From assembly GCA_031548435.1 (NCBI GenBank), contig JAVBRA010000008.1, positions 1-64,000 on the forward strand: 64,000 bases of DNA. The letters run 5' to 3'. The notes under the pieces were generated by a model. That model worked only from the letters and a program-made list of their open reading frames with translations, ran no database searches and was not told the origin of the DNA. Numbering within the stretch: the first letter of the stretch is position 1; each line of letters begins with the position of its first letter. The translations under genes and the position numbers were made by a program. The stretch is from JAVBRA01 sp031548435 (lineage in GTDB: Bacteria; Bacteroidota; Bacteroidia; Bacteroidales; Rikenellaceae). Below, in pieces: positions 1-8,361 of the stretch.

Positions 1-197
1 AAGAACAGGATTCGGATTTGCAAATTCCCGCGACCGCACCACGACCGCAAGTCCCGCAAAACGTCGAAAACAGACCAAAACACATCCAATCAAAAACAAT
101 CGTTAAATACTGTATATCAATTTAATAACGATTAATTTTCATATGGCAGTTTTTAGCATATTTTGACAATTCAAAACCGGCTCCGGGTACCATGAAA
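1..197. other. Left-edge intergenic stretch
   Basis: AT-rich non-coding sequence at the window edge. I see no convincing open frame, RNA gene or full promoter match here. A gene to the left may use part of it as its upstream region, but that cannot be judged from this window. Confidence 0.5.
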
Positions 198-227
198 AAC
201 GCCTGCTGACATGGATTAGCAGGCGTT
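191..227 (-). terminator. Intrinsic terminator after ccsBA
   Basis: A perfect 10-bp stem (arms 198-207 and 218-227, AACGCCTGCT/AGCAGGCGTT) with a 10-base loop. Read on the minus strand it is followed directly by a run of T (195-199). It lies about 35 bases past the ccsBA stop and closes the long minus-strand operon. Confidence 0.85.
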
Positions 228-263
228 GATTCTTTTAAGTGGGCCAACTTGACGACACAGACA

Positions 264-2609
264 TCACCCCGGCCCACTTAATGCGGATGCCTTACCAAAC
301 CAGCACCATCCCGACTTCACCCCTGCCGCCACGACAAGCGCAAGAGGCAGCAAGGCGAGCCCCGCGGCCGCGGGAATAGATGTCTCCCCGGCGTAGCTGT
401 GCATTCCACCTAACAGGTAATTCACCCCGAAGTAGGTCATCAGCACCGCATAAAACGCCACAATCGCATAGCCGTGGAAAAACAGCGGGCCGCGGAACCA
501 TTTCAGGCTTCCCGGATGGAGCGGCAGGGCGTAAGCCATCATCGTGACCAGTGCCCACACCTCTTTGGGATCCCAGCCCCAGTAACGCCCCCACGACACG
601 TTGGCCCAAACAGCGCCCACGAAAATACCCGCCGCCAGCAGAAACACCGCCGGATATAGGAACACGCGGCTGACCAGTTGCAGGTTCTCGGCCTGCGCCG
701 TTGCTTTTTCCCGCGCCGCAGGCCGGGCGGCCAACCAAAGCGCCAGGGCTGCCAACGCGTTTAGTGTGATGAAGCCGAAGAGCGCATACGAAACCATAAT
801 GAGCGACACGTGGATGCTCAGCCACGGCGAAGCGAGCACCGGCATCAGGGGCGTGATCTGCGGATTCATCGCCCCCAGGGCCGAGACCAGCAGGGCGAAA
901 CCAGAAAGGATGAACCCCGAGGCGGTGATCAGGAAGAAGCGACGCCGAAAAACAACCGTTATCAGAAGCACGCACCAGGCGATGAACATCATCGTCTCGT
1001 AACCGTTGCTCAAGGGAACGTGTCCGGCGATGCACCCCCTCAGAACAAGGGCCACCGTGACAAACGCCAGCGAGTGGATCAACTGGATCAAAAACAACAC
1101 CTGCAACCAGCGGCTACGCCTGCCAGTGGCCATGCTCCAACAGAAATAGAAGAACGCCAGCAGGCCGAAACACAGGTTGAGCCGGTAAAGCATCGTGGCA
1201 AAATCCATGCGGTTATACCACAGCTCTGCCTTGAGCCTGGCCGGAGAAAGCAGATCCCGGCCGCCCTGCCGCCGCTGGAACGAGGCGATTTTGTCGATAA
1301 GCGTTTCGACTTCGGAGTTCTGTCCGGCCAGAAGCGCCTGATAAATGAGAGGAAAAATCCCTTTCACAAAAAGCGAGTCGCCCCGCGCCGCACCCCGAAC
1401 GGAATCGGCGGGCGAATACCACCGCAGGCCGTCCGCATCCCGGACGGGCAATAGCGGCAAATACTCCCCGGCCTGCAACATGGCCACCAATTGTGCCTTC
1501 TCGTCGGCTTCGGCGGCGGCTTTGCGCAATTTGTCGTTTTTGACGCCGCCATGCGCGAGATCGATGTACGAGGCGAGTTTATAGTTGAGCTCCCGGTCGA
1601 AAAACGCGGTAAAGGGAGCCATCTCCCCACTGCCGAGAATATGGCGCACCTCTCCGTTTTTGATGCGCACCATCGGTTCGTGCTGCCACTGCTCGGGGTA
1701 GAAGATCCATCCGGCGAGCACCTGTTCGGCCGAGAAGCCGCCGTAGTGCGGTTTGCCGCAGAGTTTGAGCGTGAAGTCGCGGGCGAATGTCTGCACCGGG
1801 GCGATGCGGCCGTCATAAAGCATTTGCAGCCGCCCGAAAGCCTCTGCCTGCTCCCGGGTAAGAGTGGCCGGAGCGGCCTGCGCCGCACCCGCTGCGAAAA
1901 GGAGCGCCGCCGCCATCCCCATCTTCCTGAAGCGCGGATCGCGCAACAGGCGACGGAACCCGCCCCGGGGCGAACACAGCGTCCACAGCATTGAAATACC
2001 GAGCAGCACATACCCTGCATAGGTTATGGGAATACCCCAGGGGTCGCGGTTGACCGAAAGGACGCTCCCGCGGCCATCTTCGTCGAAAGAAGCCTGATAG
2101 AAACGGTAACCGCGGTACCGAAGGATGTTGTTCATCGAAATAATGTGCGACCCGGTGCGCCCGCCGTCACGCACCGTGACCCGGCTCACGTAATCGGCCG
2201 GGGCTTCGGTACCCTTGTAATAGCTGATTTCAAAGCCCTCCAGCGCAATATCGAAAGGCAGCCGCATGCTGCCGCCCTCTTCCGTCCGGAACTCGCGGGC
2301 CGGAACCCCCTGGCGCAGATGGACGATCCCCTTTCCGGCCGTCAGGAACGTGAGCAGCGCCCCGGCCAGGATCACCCCGAACGAAGCGTGAAGCAAGAAC
2401 AAGGGCCGCTGCCGGTGCAACGAACGGCCGATGATAACCGCCATCGCCGAACAGAACATCGCGCCCCACAGCGCGGCGAACCACCACGAATGATAAATGT
2501 GTTGCGCCACGAAGTCGCTCCCGCGCGCCCGTTCGACGAATGTGGCGGCCCCGAGGCACAGGGCCATCAAGGCAAAAAGCAGGAAAGCGAGGCGTGTCGG
2601 CAGGCGCAT
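264..2609 (-). CDS. ccsBA: Fused cytochrome c biogenesis protein CcsBA (ResB-CcsA)
   Basis: Inner-membrane system II (Ccs) protein that carries heme across the membrane and joins it to CxxCH apocytochromes in the periplasm. The 781 residues hold an N-terminal ResB-like part with several membrane segments (about 1-225), a periplasmic stretch (about 245-440), and a C-terminal multi-pass CcsA part. The tryptophan-rich heme-handling WWD motif is clear at residues 673-687 (WGRYWGWDPKEVWAL), followed by the VNYLLGGMHSYAG block typical of CcsA. ResB and CcsA are often separate proteins; fusions like this one are known in Bacteroidota and Epsilonproteobacteria. It is the last gene of its operon, 3 bases after the Rid-like gene. 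Two upstream genes encode CxxCH proteins that would be its substrates. Function is confident from the family; the substrate link is inferred from context. Confidence 0.93.
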   Translation of the reverse strand: MRLPTRLAFLLFALMALCLGAATFVERARGSDFVAQHIYHSWWFAALWGAMFCSAMAVIIGRSLHRQRPLFLLHASFGVILAGALLTFLTAGKGIVHLRQGVPAREFRTEEGGSMRLPFDIALEGFEISYYKGTEAPADYVSRVTVRDGGRTGSHIISMNNILRYRGYRFYQASFDEDGRGSVLSVNRDPWGIPITYAGYVLLGISMLWTLCSPRGGFRRLLRDPRFRKMGMAAALLFAAGAAQAAPATLTREQAEAFGRLQMLYDGRIAPVQTFARDFTLKLCGKPHYGGFSAEQVLAGWIFYPEQWQHEPMVRIKNGEVRHILGSGEMAPFTAFFDRELNYKLASYIDLAHGGVKNDKLRKAAAEADEKAQLVAMLQAGEYLPLLPVRDADGLRWYSPADSVRGAARGDSLFVKGIFPLIYQALLAGQNSEVETLIDKIASFQRRQGGRDLLSPARLKAELWYNRMDFATMLYRLNLCFGLLAFFYFCWSMATGRRSRWLQVLFLIQLIHSLAFVTVALVLRGCIAGHVPLSNGYETMMFIAWCVLLITVVFRRRFFLITASGFILSGFALLVSALGAMNPQITPLMPVLASPWLSIHVSLIMVSYALFGFITLNALAALALWLAARPAAREKATAQAENLQLVSRVFLYPAVFLLAAGIFVGAVWANVSWGRYWGWDPKEVWALVTMMAYALPLHPGSLKWFRGPLFFHGYAIVAFYAVLMTYFGVNYLLGGMHSYAGETSIPAAAGLALLPLALVVAAGVKSGWCWFGKASALSGPG

Positions 2610-2612
2610 GGG

Positions 2613-3776
2613 TCAGAACGGTTTGAAGGCAGGGTTGGCCTCCTGCCTGATGGCGATGCATTCGGTCTCGATCAACCAGCCGGGACGGCATACCGGGGCA
2701 AGGGCGATTACCCCGGGGATATGTCCGAAGCGCTCGCGGACAATAGCCTCGACACGGCAATAATCGGCCGTGTCGCGCAGATAGACGATCATCTGGGCAA
2801 TGTCTTTCATCGAGGCGCCGGCTTCGGCGAGCAGGGCTTCGATGTTCTCGAACATCCGGCGGGTCTGCGCGGCAATATCGCCCGGGGCCACGATCTCTCC
2901 CCGGTTGTCGATGCTGGCCGTGCCCGAAATAAAAATGTGGCTGCGGTCGCCATAGAGCACCCGCACGCCACGCTCGAAAGTCACCCCGTATTCGTGCGTG
3001 GGGTTGAGGTGGGTCGGAGCGAGCAGGAACTGCTGCTGCCCCGGTTGCAGCCCTTTGACGGAATAGGCGTCCATCATCACACTGGCGCCGGGGTCGGCCG
3101 TGCGGCCTTCGATGCCGGTGCTGGTGATGTAATGGGTCTGTTCGGTCAGGCCGTGGGTGCGGAAAAGCGCCTTGCGGGCTTCGACCACGCCTTTGTAATT
3201 CACGTCCACGTCGCGCACGAAAAACCAGGTGCGGATGCAGTCGCGGGCAAGCGTACAACCCTCGTCCGCGAGATTTTCCACATAGGTTCTCAGCAAAACG
3301 TCGGTCTGGGCGTGGGAATTGCCTTCGGGAACGCTCCGGGAGGCCGTCCAAAGATGGCGCAGGCCGTTGTGGCCGACCGCCACCCCGCCGTCCTCGGCCG
3401 TGATCTCGACCCCGGAACAGAGGTAGACCCAAAGGGCGATCTTGCTGCCGTCCAGCGGAGGTTGCTGCACAACGGAAGTGGCGCACGGCGGGCCGCTTTT
3501 TTCATCCGTCGGCAGCAATGCAGCCTGATTGGCGGCGTCGCTCAGGAAATATCGCCTGAAAACCGGGCTCGCTTCGCCGTCCAGGTCGGAGAGCAGGGAC
3601 AAGTAGGCGGAACAGATGTTCCGCATCTGCACCTCGAAAGGTTCGGTCGCATCGACCACGTGCAACACCGCGTGATACTCGCAAACGCCACCTTCGGTTT
3701 CGAAACAGCTCGTCTCGACCCGGACATGGCCGGATACGAGCGTCTTGTGTGAAAAGCTCATCATAGTCTCATTCAT
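2613..3776 (-). CDS. Rid/YjgF-superfamily protein with two Rid-like halves
   Basis: A 387-residue soluble protein whose last 120 or so residues form a recognisable Rid (YjgF/YER057c) domain: an ISGTASID strand motif, a QTRRMFENIEALL helix and a closing CRPGWLIETECIAI segment, whose Arg matches the conserved Rid arginine. The N-terminal 240 residues look like a diverged second Rid-type fold. This layout is shared with FkbO/XanB2-type chorismatases, so a chorismate-derived substrate is possible but unproven. No signal peptide is seen, so it probably acts in the cytoplasm. The chosen ATG overlaps the end of the upstream heme lipoprotein gene by 8 bases; an alternative start lies four codons later. 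Its place between cytochrome genes and ccsBA is unusual. Confidence 0.7.
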   Translation of the reverse strand: MNETMMSFSHKTLVSGHVRVETSCFETEGGVCEYHAVLHVVDATEPFEVQMRNICSAYLSLLSDLDGEASPVFRRYFLSDAANQAALLPTDEKSGPPCATSVVQQPPLDGSKIALWVYLCSGVEITAEDGGVAVGHNGLRHLWTASRSVPEGNSHAQTDVLLRTYVENLADEGCTLARDCIRTWFFVRDVDVNYKGVVEARKALFRTHGLTEQTHYITSTGIEGRTADPGASVMMDAYSVKGLQPGQQQFLLAPTHLNPTHEYGVTFERGVRVLYGDRSHIFISGTASIDNRGEIVAPGDIAAQTRRMFENIEALLAEAGASMKDIAQMIVYLRDTADYCRVEAIVRERFGHIPGVIALAPVCRPGWLIETECIAIRQEANPAFKPF

Positions 3777-4464
3777 TGCACCCGCCCGTAATCCACGAGC
3801 GAAGCAGGTTTATATCATCCTCTTTAACGATCTCGGGATGGTTGGTCGACAGAGCGCCGGACTGGGTAAGCGCCCTGATCAGAAAACTGGAGGCAGGACT
3901 CCCCGGCGAAGCCAACTTCATCGAGGGGTTCTTTTTTGAATCGACGTTTACCAGGGCCGCATGGCTGTGCCCCTGGGTGAGGTTGAGCCCGCGGGCCATG
4001 ATGTCGGCCCCGCCGTGGCAGGCGATGCACTTGATCGAAAAAACCTGGCGCTGCACCCTTTCGTAGCTGTCCAGAGCCACTGTCTGCGGAGGCAGGATCA
4101 AGGTTTGATCGTCCGTTACGGCCACCGGATAGGTATAAAAATGGTAGATCAGTTTTTTGCTTTTGTCCAGCAACGACAGCGAAACGATCTCGGCCCCGTC
4201 GGGCACGTTGGGCAACGTCACCGCAACAGTTTCCTCCGCCGGTTTCGGCACAGAGCTGAATGCCAGCGGATATTGCCCGTCGGCCCCGAAAGCGGCGAAC
4301 ACAAGTTGATAATATTCGCTCTCGGGATAGGCGTCCAGCCCTTCGAAGGCAAACCCGGCCTCGACCGTGCGGCCCGATTCCTTCGGCAGTTCGGGGTAGA
4401 TGTCGCCACTGTCGCACGAAGCAAAAACCACGGCGGCCGAAAGCAGCAGATACAGGCGTCTCAT
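3769..4464 (-). CDS. Mono-heme c-type cytochrome lipoprotein
   Basis: A 231-residue lipoprotein. The signal ends in a lipobox with Cys17 (VFASC). A single heme-attachment motif CIACH at residues 146-150 is followed by GG, as in small cytochrome c domains. The C-terminal sequence (LASPGSPASSFLIRAL then NHPEIVKEDDINLLRSWI) resembles planctomycete-type and DHOR-associated cytochrome c domains. The N-terminal half is a beta-rich region without a recognised family. The open frame runs further upstream inside the porin gene, but the signal peptide fixes the start at 4464. It follows the porin gene by 11 bases. Likely role: periplasmic or outer-membrane electron transfer with the di-heme oxidoreductase of the same operon (inferred). 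Confidence 0.82.
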   Translation of the reverse strand: MRRLYLLLSAAVVFASCDSGDIYPELPKESGRTVEAGFAFEGLDAYPESEYYQLVFAAFGADGQYPLAFSSVPKPAEETVAVTLPNVPDGAEIVSLSLLDKSKKLIYHFYTYPVAVTDDQTLILPPQTVALDSYERVQRQVFSIKCIACHGGADIMARGLNLTQGHSHAALVNVDSKKNPSMKLASPGSPASSFLIRALTQSGALSTNHPEIVKEDDINLLRSWITGGCNE

Positions 4465-4475
4465 TGAAAGGCAGT

Positions 4476-5708
4476 TTAGAATGAGAATTGCATCATCACC
4501 GTAACTCCGTGCTGGGCCAGCCCCAGGTCGTCGCGGTCGCGCGCCTCCTGGTCGTCGTGGCCCCAGCGGCCGGTGTACTGGTACATGGCCTGCAGCTTGA
4601 GGTTCGAGCGGAGGGCGTACCAGTTCAGTCCCACGGCCGGCATATTGATCGAACCCGCTTCGGAGGTCGAGTTGCGGTCCATGAAGTCGTATCGCAGGGC
4701 GGGTTGCAGCTTTTTGGTCACGAAATACCCCACCTGAGCGTAGCCGCCCAGAAAATTGTACGGCTCCCGGACATTGCGCTGGCGGGCGGTGTATTTCATA
4801 TTCATCCAGTAGGCTTCGGCGCCGAAGTACCAGCGGTTCAGAAGCCATGCGAACTCGGCGCCCACGCGCAGGTCGTTGCTGCTCTCCCAGTTGGCCTCGA
4901 CGTTGTACGATCCCGAGAGGGCGAAGAGCAGCCTGTTGTTGCTCAAATCGTCCGGATCGCCCTGGTGGGCGGGCATCACGCCCTTGGGCATATAGGCCAT
5001 GCGGGCGGCATAGAGCAGCGAGGGGACACTTCCGTACTCGTCGCTCATCGTTTTTCTGGCCGTGTTCACGTCGATCCCCGTGCCGTTGAACACCCCGAGG
5101 CGGTAGTCCCATTTCCCTCCGAGCAGGCCGTGGAGCTGCACGCCCAGATCGAAGCCCGTGGCGAAGGCCGGATTGACAGCGTTGATCGACTCGTTGATGT
5201 TGACCGATGTGGTGAGCGAGGCCGGCAACACGGGAAAAAGCGTTTCTCCGAGGTTGACCATGTAGGCCTGCGAGAAGGGGGTTTTGAACTTACCCGCCCG
5301 TACGCGCAACTGGTCGCGCATGTTGATATCGAACCACGCCTGTTGCAACAACGCCCCGCCGCTCTTGGCCGCGTTGATCGCCATGTTGAAGGTGACGATA
5401 TCGAACGCCTTGCCCGAGAAGCCGAGGATGGCGTTGCCCACCTCGAAGCCGCTGTTGGCCACGCGATCCTGGTCGGCCAGGTCGATCCCCTCGTCGTCGT
5501 AATAGTTAAACTTGACCGAGGTCTGCACCAGTGTGTAGGGCTTGAACAGGAAGTCGCCCGCGGCCGAGGAGAACGAAACGCCTTTTTTACCGCTGAGGTC
5601 GATCACTCCGCTCGAAACATATTTGTCATCCACCTGCGGGGCGGTTTGAGCGGTTGCGGCAACTGCCGTCAGGGCGAATGCGGGGATTATCTTAAAAAAC
5701 AGTTTCAT
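4476..5708 (-). CDS. Porin, OprP/OprO-like beta barrel
   Basis: A 410-residue outer-membrane barrel protein. It has a signal peptide (MKLFFKIIPAFALTAVAATAQ), alternating aromatic beta-strand patterns throughout, and a C-terminal phenylalanine (VTVMMQFSF), the usual barrel-assembly signal. Segments such as RVRAGKFKTPFSQAYM and FATGFDLGVQLHG match the phosphate-selective porin O/P family. The transported solute cannot be told from sequence. It lies 9 bases after the di-heme oxidoreductase gene and is the second porin of the operon, after the barrel at 8362-9633. Confidence 0.85.
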   Translation of the reverse strand: MKLFFKIIPAFALTAVAATAQTAPQVDDKYVSSGVIDLSGKKGVSFSSAAGDFLFKPYTLVQTSVKFNYYDDEGIDLADQDRVANSGFEVGNAILGFSGKAFDIVTFNMAINAAKSGGALLQQAWFDINMRDQLRVRAGKFKTPFSQAYMVNLGETLFPVLPASLTTSVNINESINAVNPAFATGFDLGVQLHGLLGGKWDYRLGVFNGTGIDVNTARKTMSDEYGSVPSLLYAARMAYMPKGVMPAHQGDPDDLSNNRLLFALSGSYNVEANWESSNDLRVGAEFAWLLNRWYFGAEAYWMNMKYTARQRNVREPYNFLGGYAQVGYFVTKKLQPALRYDFMDRNSTSEAGSINMPAVGLNWYALRSNLKLQAMYQYTGRWGHDDQEARDRDDLGLAQHGVTVMMQFSF

Positions 5709-5717
5709 ATTTCGTCA

Positions 5718-7151
5718 TTATAAAGATTGGATGAAAGTGATCAGATCGTCGCGTTCGGACTTGGGCATGCGGCGGAAAAGCTCGCGCGAGACGGCCCCTT
5801 CGCCGCCGTGCCACATGATAGCCTCTACCAGGTTGCGGGCGCGGCCGTCGTGCAGGAAATAGGTATGGCCGTTCACGCGCTCCTGCAGGCCGATGCCCCA
5901 CAAGGGCGTGGTACGCCATTCGTCGCCGTCGGCAAGGCCGGCTTTCAGCCCGTCGGCCAGTTCGAGGCCCATGTCGTGAAGCAGAAAATCGGAGTACGGA
6001 TGGATCACCTGGCTCTGCAACCACGGTAGGCGCGTGCCGTTCAACAGGACGGTCGCCTCGGGACGCGTGTGCAGCGTGGGCGTGTGGCAAAGCTGGCATT
6101 TGGCTTTATAGAACGCTTTTTCGCCGCGCAACACCGCCTCGTCCGTCACGTTGCGGCGGGCGGGCACGCCCAACCCGTGCAGATACAGATCGACGTTCTC
6201 CATCTCGCGCGTGGTGATCTGGATGCCATAGTGCGAGTAACCGGCCATCTGCCCCTGGCCGTGCGAAACTTCCTCCGGGAAACGGTCGTTGGTCACCCCC
6301 ATGTCCGACGAAAAACCCAACTCCACCGTCAGGTCGGCATGCTGGGCCTTGTTGCCCGAAACGCCGATGAACGTCTTGCCGCGCTCGGTGATGTAATTGA
6401 GTTTGCCGCTGATACCGTACTCGGGATAGTTGCTCTGGGCCGCAAGGCGCAGCAACTCGTCCGTGTCGAGCGACATGATCTGTCCCATGCCCACGTGGCG
6501 CAGAGGGATGCGCACGCTCACCAGCAGGTCGTCGGCCGGAATCTCCTCGGCATACCACTCCGAAACGGTGTAGTGCGGGGTCGCCAGGCTGTACGTTTCG
6601 CCATCGGGAAAGCTGTATTGCTGCTCGGTATAGGTTACACTCAGCCTGCCCTCGGCCTGTGAGCCGTAGATGGCCTGATCGTGCATCACTCGGCCGTAAT
6701 TCTTGTAGTACGAACCGTTCTTCCGGGCGATGTAGACCAGATGCGACGAGAACCCGTACGATCCCGTCCCGCCGTCACTCCACAGCGTGGGCCGCGTGCG
6801 GCCGGCATTGCGGTGGCAACTGCCGCACGAAAAACCGGCGTAAACGGGCCCCAGCCCTCCGCCCTGCCCCTCGCCGCTGATGCGGGGGTTGTGGTAGCCC
6901 ATGTCGCCCAGGTTGAAGCGGGTGGCCAGCGAACCGGTGACCCACGGCGCGGGATTGTCGTAGGCCTTGCTGGTGGCTACGAACACGGTCGAGGCGCCGG
7001 CCGAAAGTTCTGCGTCTTTGGCGGCTCTGCCATTGGGTTTGAGGATCGGATCCAGTTCCGTTTTCTCGCACCCGGCCAGATACACCGAAGTGCAAAGCGC
7101 CAGAAGGAGCTTCGCACTCACGGTACAAACAATTTTGTATCTCGAAGGCAT
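5718..7151 (-). CDS. Di-heme oxidoreductase lipoprotein (DHOR, COG3488 family)
   Basis: A 477-residue lipoprotein (lipobox LAGC, Cys28) of the di-heme 'thiol oxidoreductase' family. It carries two heme c motifs, CGSCH at 109-113 and CQLCH at 352-356, plus the family blocks FSCGSCHRNAGRTRPTLW and TYFLHDGRARNLVEAIMWHGGE near the C-terminus. Its length is normal for the family. It sits 2 bases after the imelysin gene. This pairing of imelysin (COG3487) with a di-heme oxidoreductase (COG3488) is a recurrent gene neighbourhood in bacteria and is thought to act in iron uptake. The true substrate is unknown, and the 'thiol oxidoreductase' name is historical. Confidence 0.9.
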   Translation of the reverse strand: MPSRYKIVCTVSAKLLLALCTSVYLAGCEKTELDPILKPNGRAAKDAELSAGASTVFVATSKAYDNPAPWVTGSLATRFNLGDMGYHNPRISGEGQGGGLGPVYAGFSCGSCHRNAGRTRPTLWSDGGTGSYGFSSHLVYIARKNGSYYKNYGRVMHDQAIYGSQAEGRLSVTYTEQQYSFPDGETYSLATPHYTVSEWYAEEIPADDLLVSVRIPLRHVGMGQIMSLDTDELLRLAAQSNYPEYGISGKLNYITERGKTFIGVSGNKAQHADLTVELGFSSDMGVTNDRFPEEVSHGQGQMAGYSHYGIQITTREMENVDLYLHGLGVPARRNVTDEAVLRGEKAFYKAKCQLCHTPTLHTRPEATVLLNGTRLPWLQSQVIHPYSDFLLHDMGLELADGLKAGLADGDEWRTTPLWGIGLQERVNGHTYFLHDGRARNLVEAIMWHGGEGAVSRELFRRMPKSERDDLITFIQSL

Positions 7152-7153
7152 AT

Positions 7154-8332
7154 TTACATCAGGGTCTTGATCTTTTCGAAGGCTTTTTCCACATTCGTGC
7201 AGGCCGTTGCGGCAGCGGTTATCTGAGCGGTCGCATTAAGATTCTCAGTAAACGGATAGGGAATGCCGTTCTTGATCTTGTCTATGGCGGTATCCATGGC
7301 CGAAACGATCTGATTGTGGATCGCCTGGCCGCCATCCTGCGAGCGGACGAATGCCGCCAGCGACTCATCGATGATCTCTGCCGAGGCCGTCGTCCAGCCG
7401 CTGACCTTGTCGGTGCGGTATCCATAATAAGCATTGCGGATGCTTATGATGTTATTCTCGAAGTCAACCAGCGAGTTATAGGCGTAGTGCGATTCCACCA
7501 GCGTGACGTCCTGATCGTCGTAGGGGGCCATGATCTTCTGGCCCGACACCTCGGACGCAATGTCGATGCACCCGTCGATGATCTCCTCCACCACATTGAA
7601 TCTCGACGTGTAGGGATTTTTCGCACCCTTGAATATCGCGGCGTAACTGTCCGTCGGATATTTCGTTTCCACATCCCAGTAGTCGATGGTTTTCATCTGG
7701 TCGATCGCCCCCTGGTCTTTGGATCCTATGCCGTCCATGCCGTGCCATGCCGCCCAAACGCGTATGCAGTCGTTGCGCAGCACGGTAGCCGCCGCCACCA
7801 GGTACTGGAGCTCGCGGGCGGAAAGCTGGGCTGTTTTCGGGGCTCCGGCCTCAAAGATCAGGTATTCGATGGTGTGGTATCCCCTCAGGGTTTCGTTGTA
7901 ACCGCTCACGGCGGCTACGGTAAGGGGGTCGGATCCCTCCAGTATCCGGGCAAGGCCCGCCTCGTCAAAAGGCCATGTGTCGATGTTGGGGTCGACGTTC
8001 AGTCCGTTCTCGCCGCAGGGGCCGTAAAGAAAGGCCTCGCTCAGCTCCCAGGGCGCGCGCACGTCGAGCCAGGCTTCGCATACCGCTTCGAGGTTCTCTT
8101 GCGACTGGGTGGCGTTATAGGCCGTCACTTTGTCGAACAATATCCACGCGTTGTCTTTCATGTCGGCGTAGGTGGGTACCACCACGTCGTCGACATAAGC
8201 GCTGATGAGATCCGTGTAGTCGTAGTCGTTTTCGTCGTCGTCATCGTTGTTCACGCTGTCGCTGCAAGCAAACGCGCCTGCCGCCATGACCGACATTACA
8301 ATGCCTTTGATCGTGAGTCTGAAACTTTTCAT
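7154..8332 (-). CDS. Imelysin-like (peptidase M75/EfeO-type) lipoprotein
   Basis: A 392-residue lipoprotein (signal ending FAC, Cys23) followed by an acidic linker of Asp/Asn/Glu. It has the imelysin signature GxHxxE at residues 151-156 (GYHTIE), preceded by the WPFDEAGLARILEG segment typical of the family. Imelysin-like proteins are surface or periplasmic helical proteins linked to iron; the M75 peptidase name is not supported by biochemistry in most members. It lies 29 bases after the first porin gene and 2 bases before the di-heme oxidoreductase gene, so one transcript is very likely. Iron binding or delivery is inferred from the family. Confidence 0.9.
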   Translation of the reverse strand: MKSFRLTIKGIVMSVMAAGAFACSDSVNNDDDDENDYDYTDLISAYVDDVVVPTYADMKDNAWILFDKVTAYNATQSQENLEAVCEAWLDVRAPWELSEAFLYGPCGENGLNVDPNIDTWPFDEAGLARILEGSDPLTVAAVSGYNETLRGYHTIEYLIFEAGAPKTAQLSARELQYLVAAATVLRNDCIRVWAAWHGMDGIGSKDQGAIDQMKTIDYWDVETKYPTDSYAAIFKGAKNPYTSRFNVVEEIIDGCIDIASEVSGQKIMAPYDDQDVTLVESHYAYNSLVDFENNIISIRNAYYGYRTDKVSGWTTASAEIIDESLAAFVRSQDGGQAIHNQIVSAMDTAIDKIKNGIPYPFTENLNATAQITAAATACTNVEKAFEKIKTLM

Positions 8333-8361
8333 CTTTGGTTATTTTTAAGTGATTGGAAACA

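Noticed and set aside
4465..5112. In-frame extension upstream of the heme lipoprotein gene
   Set aside because: It lies inside the porin gene; the lipoprotein signal fixes the start at 4464.
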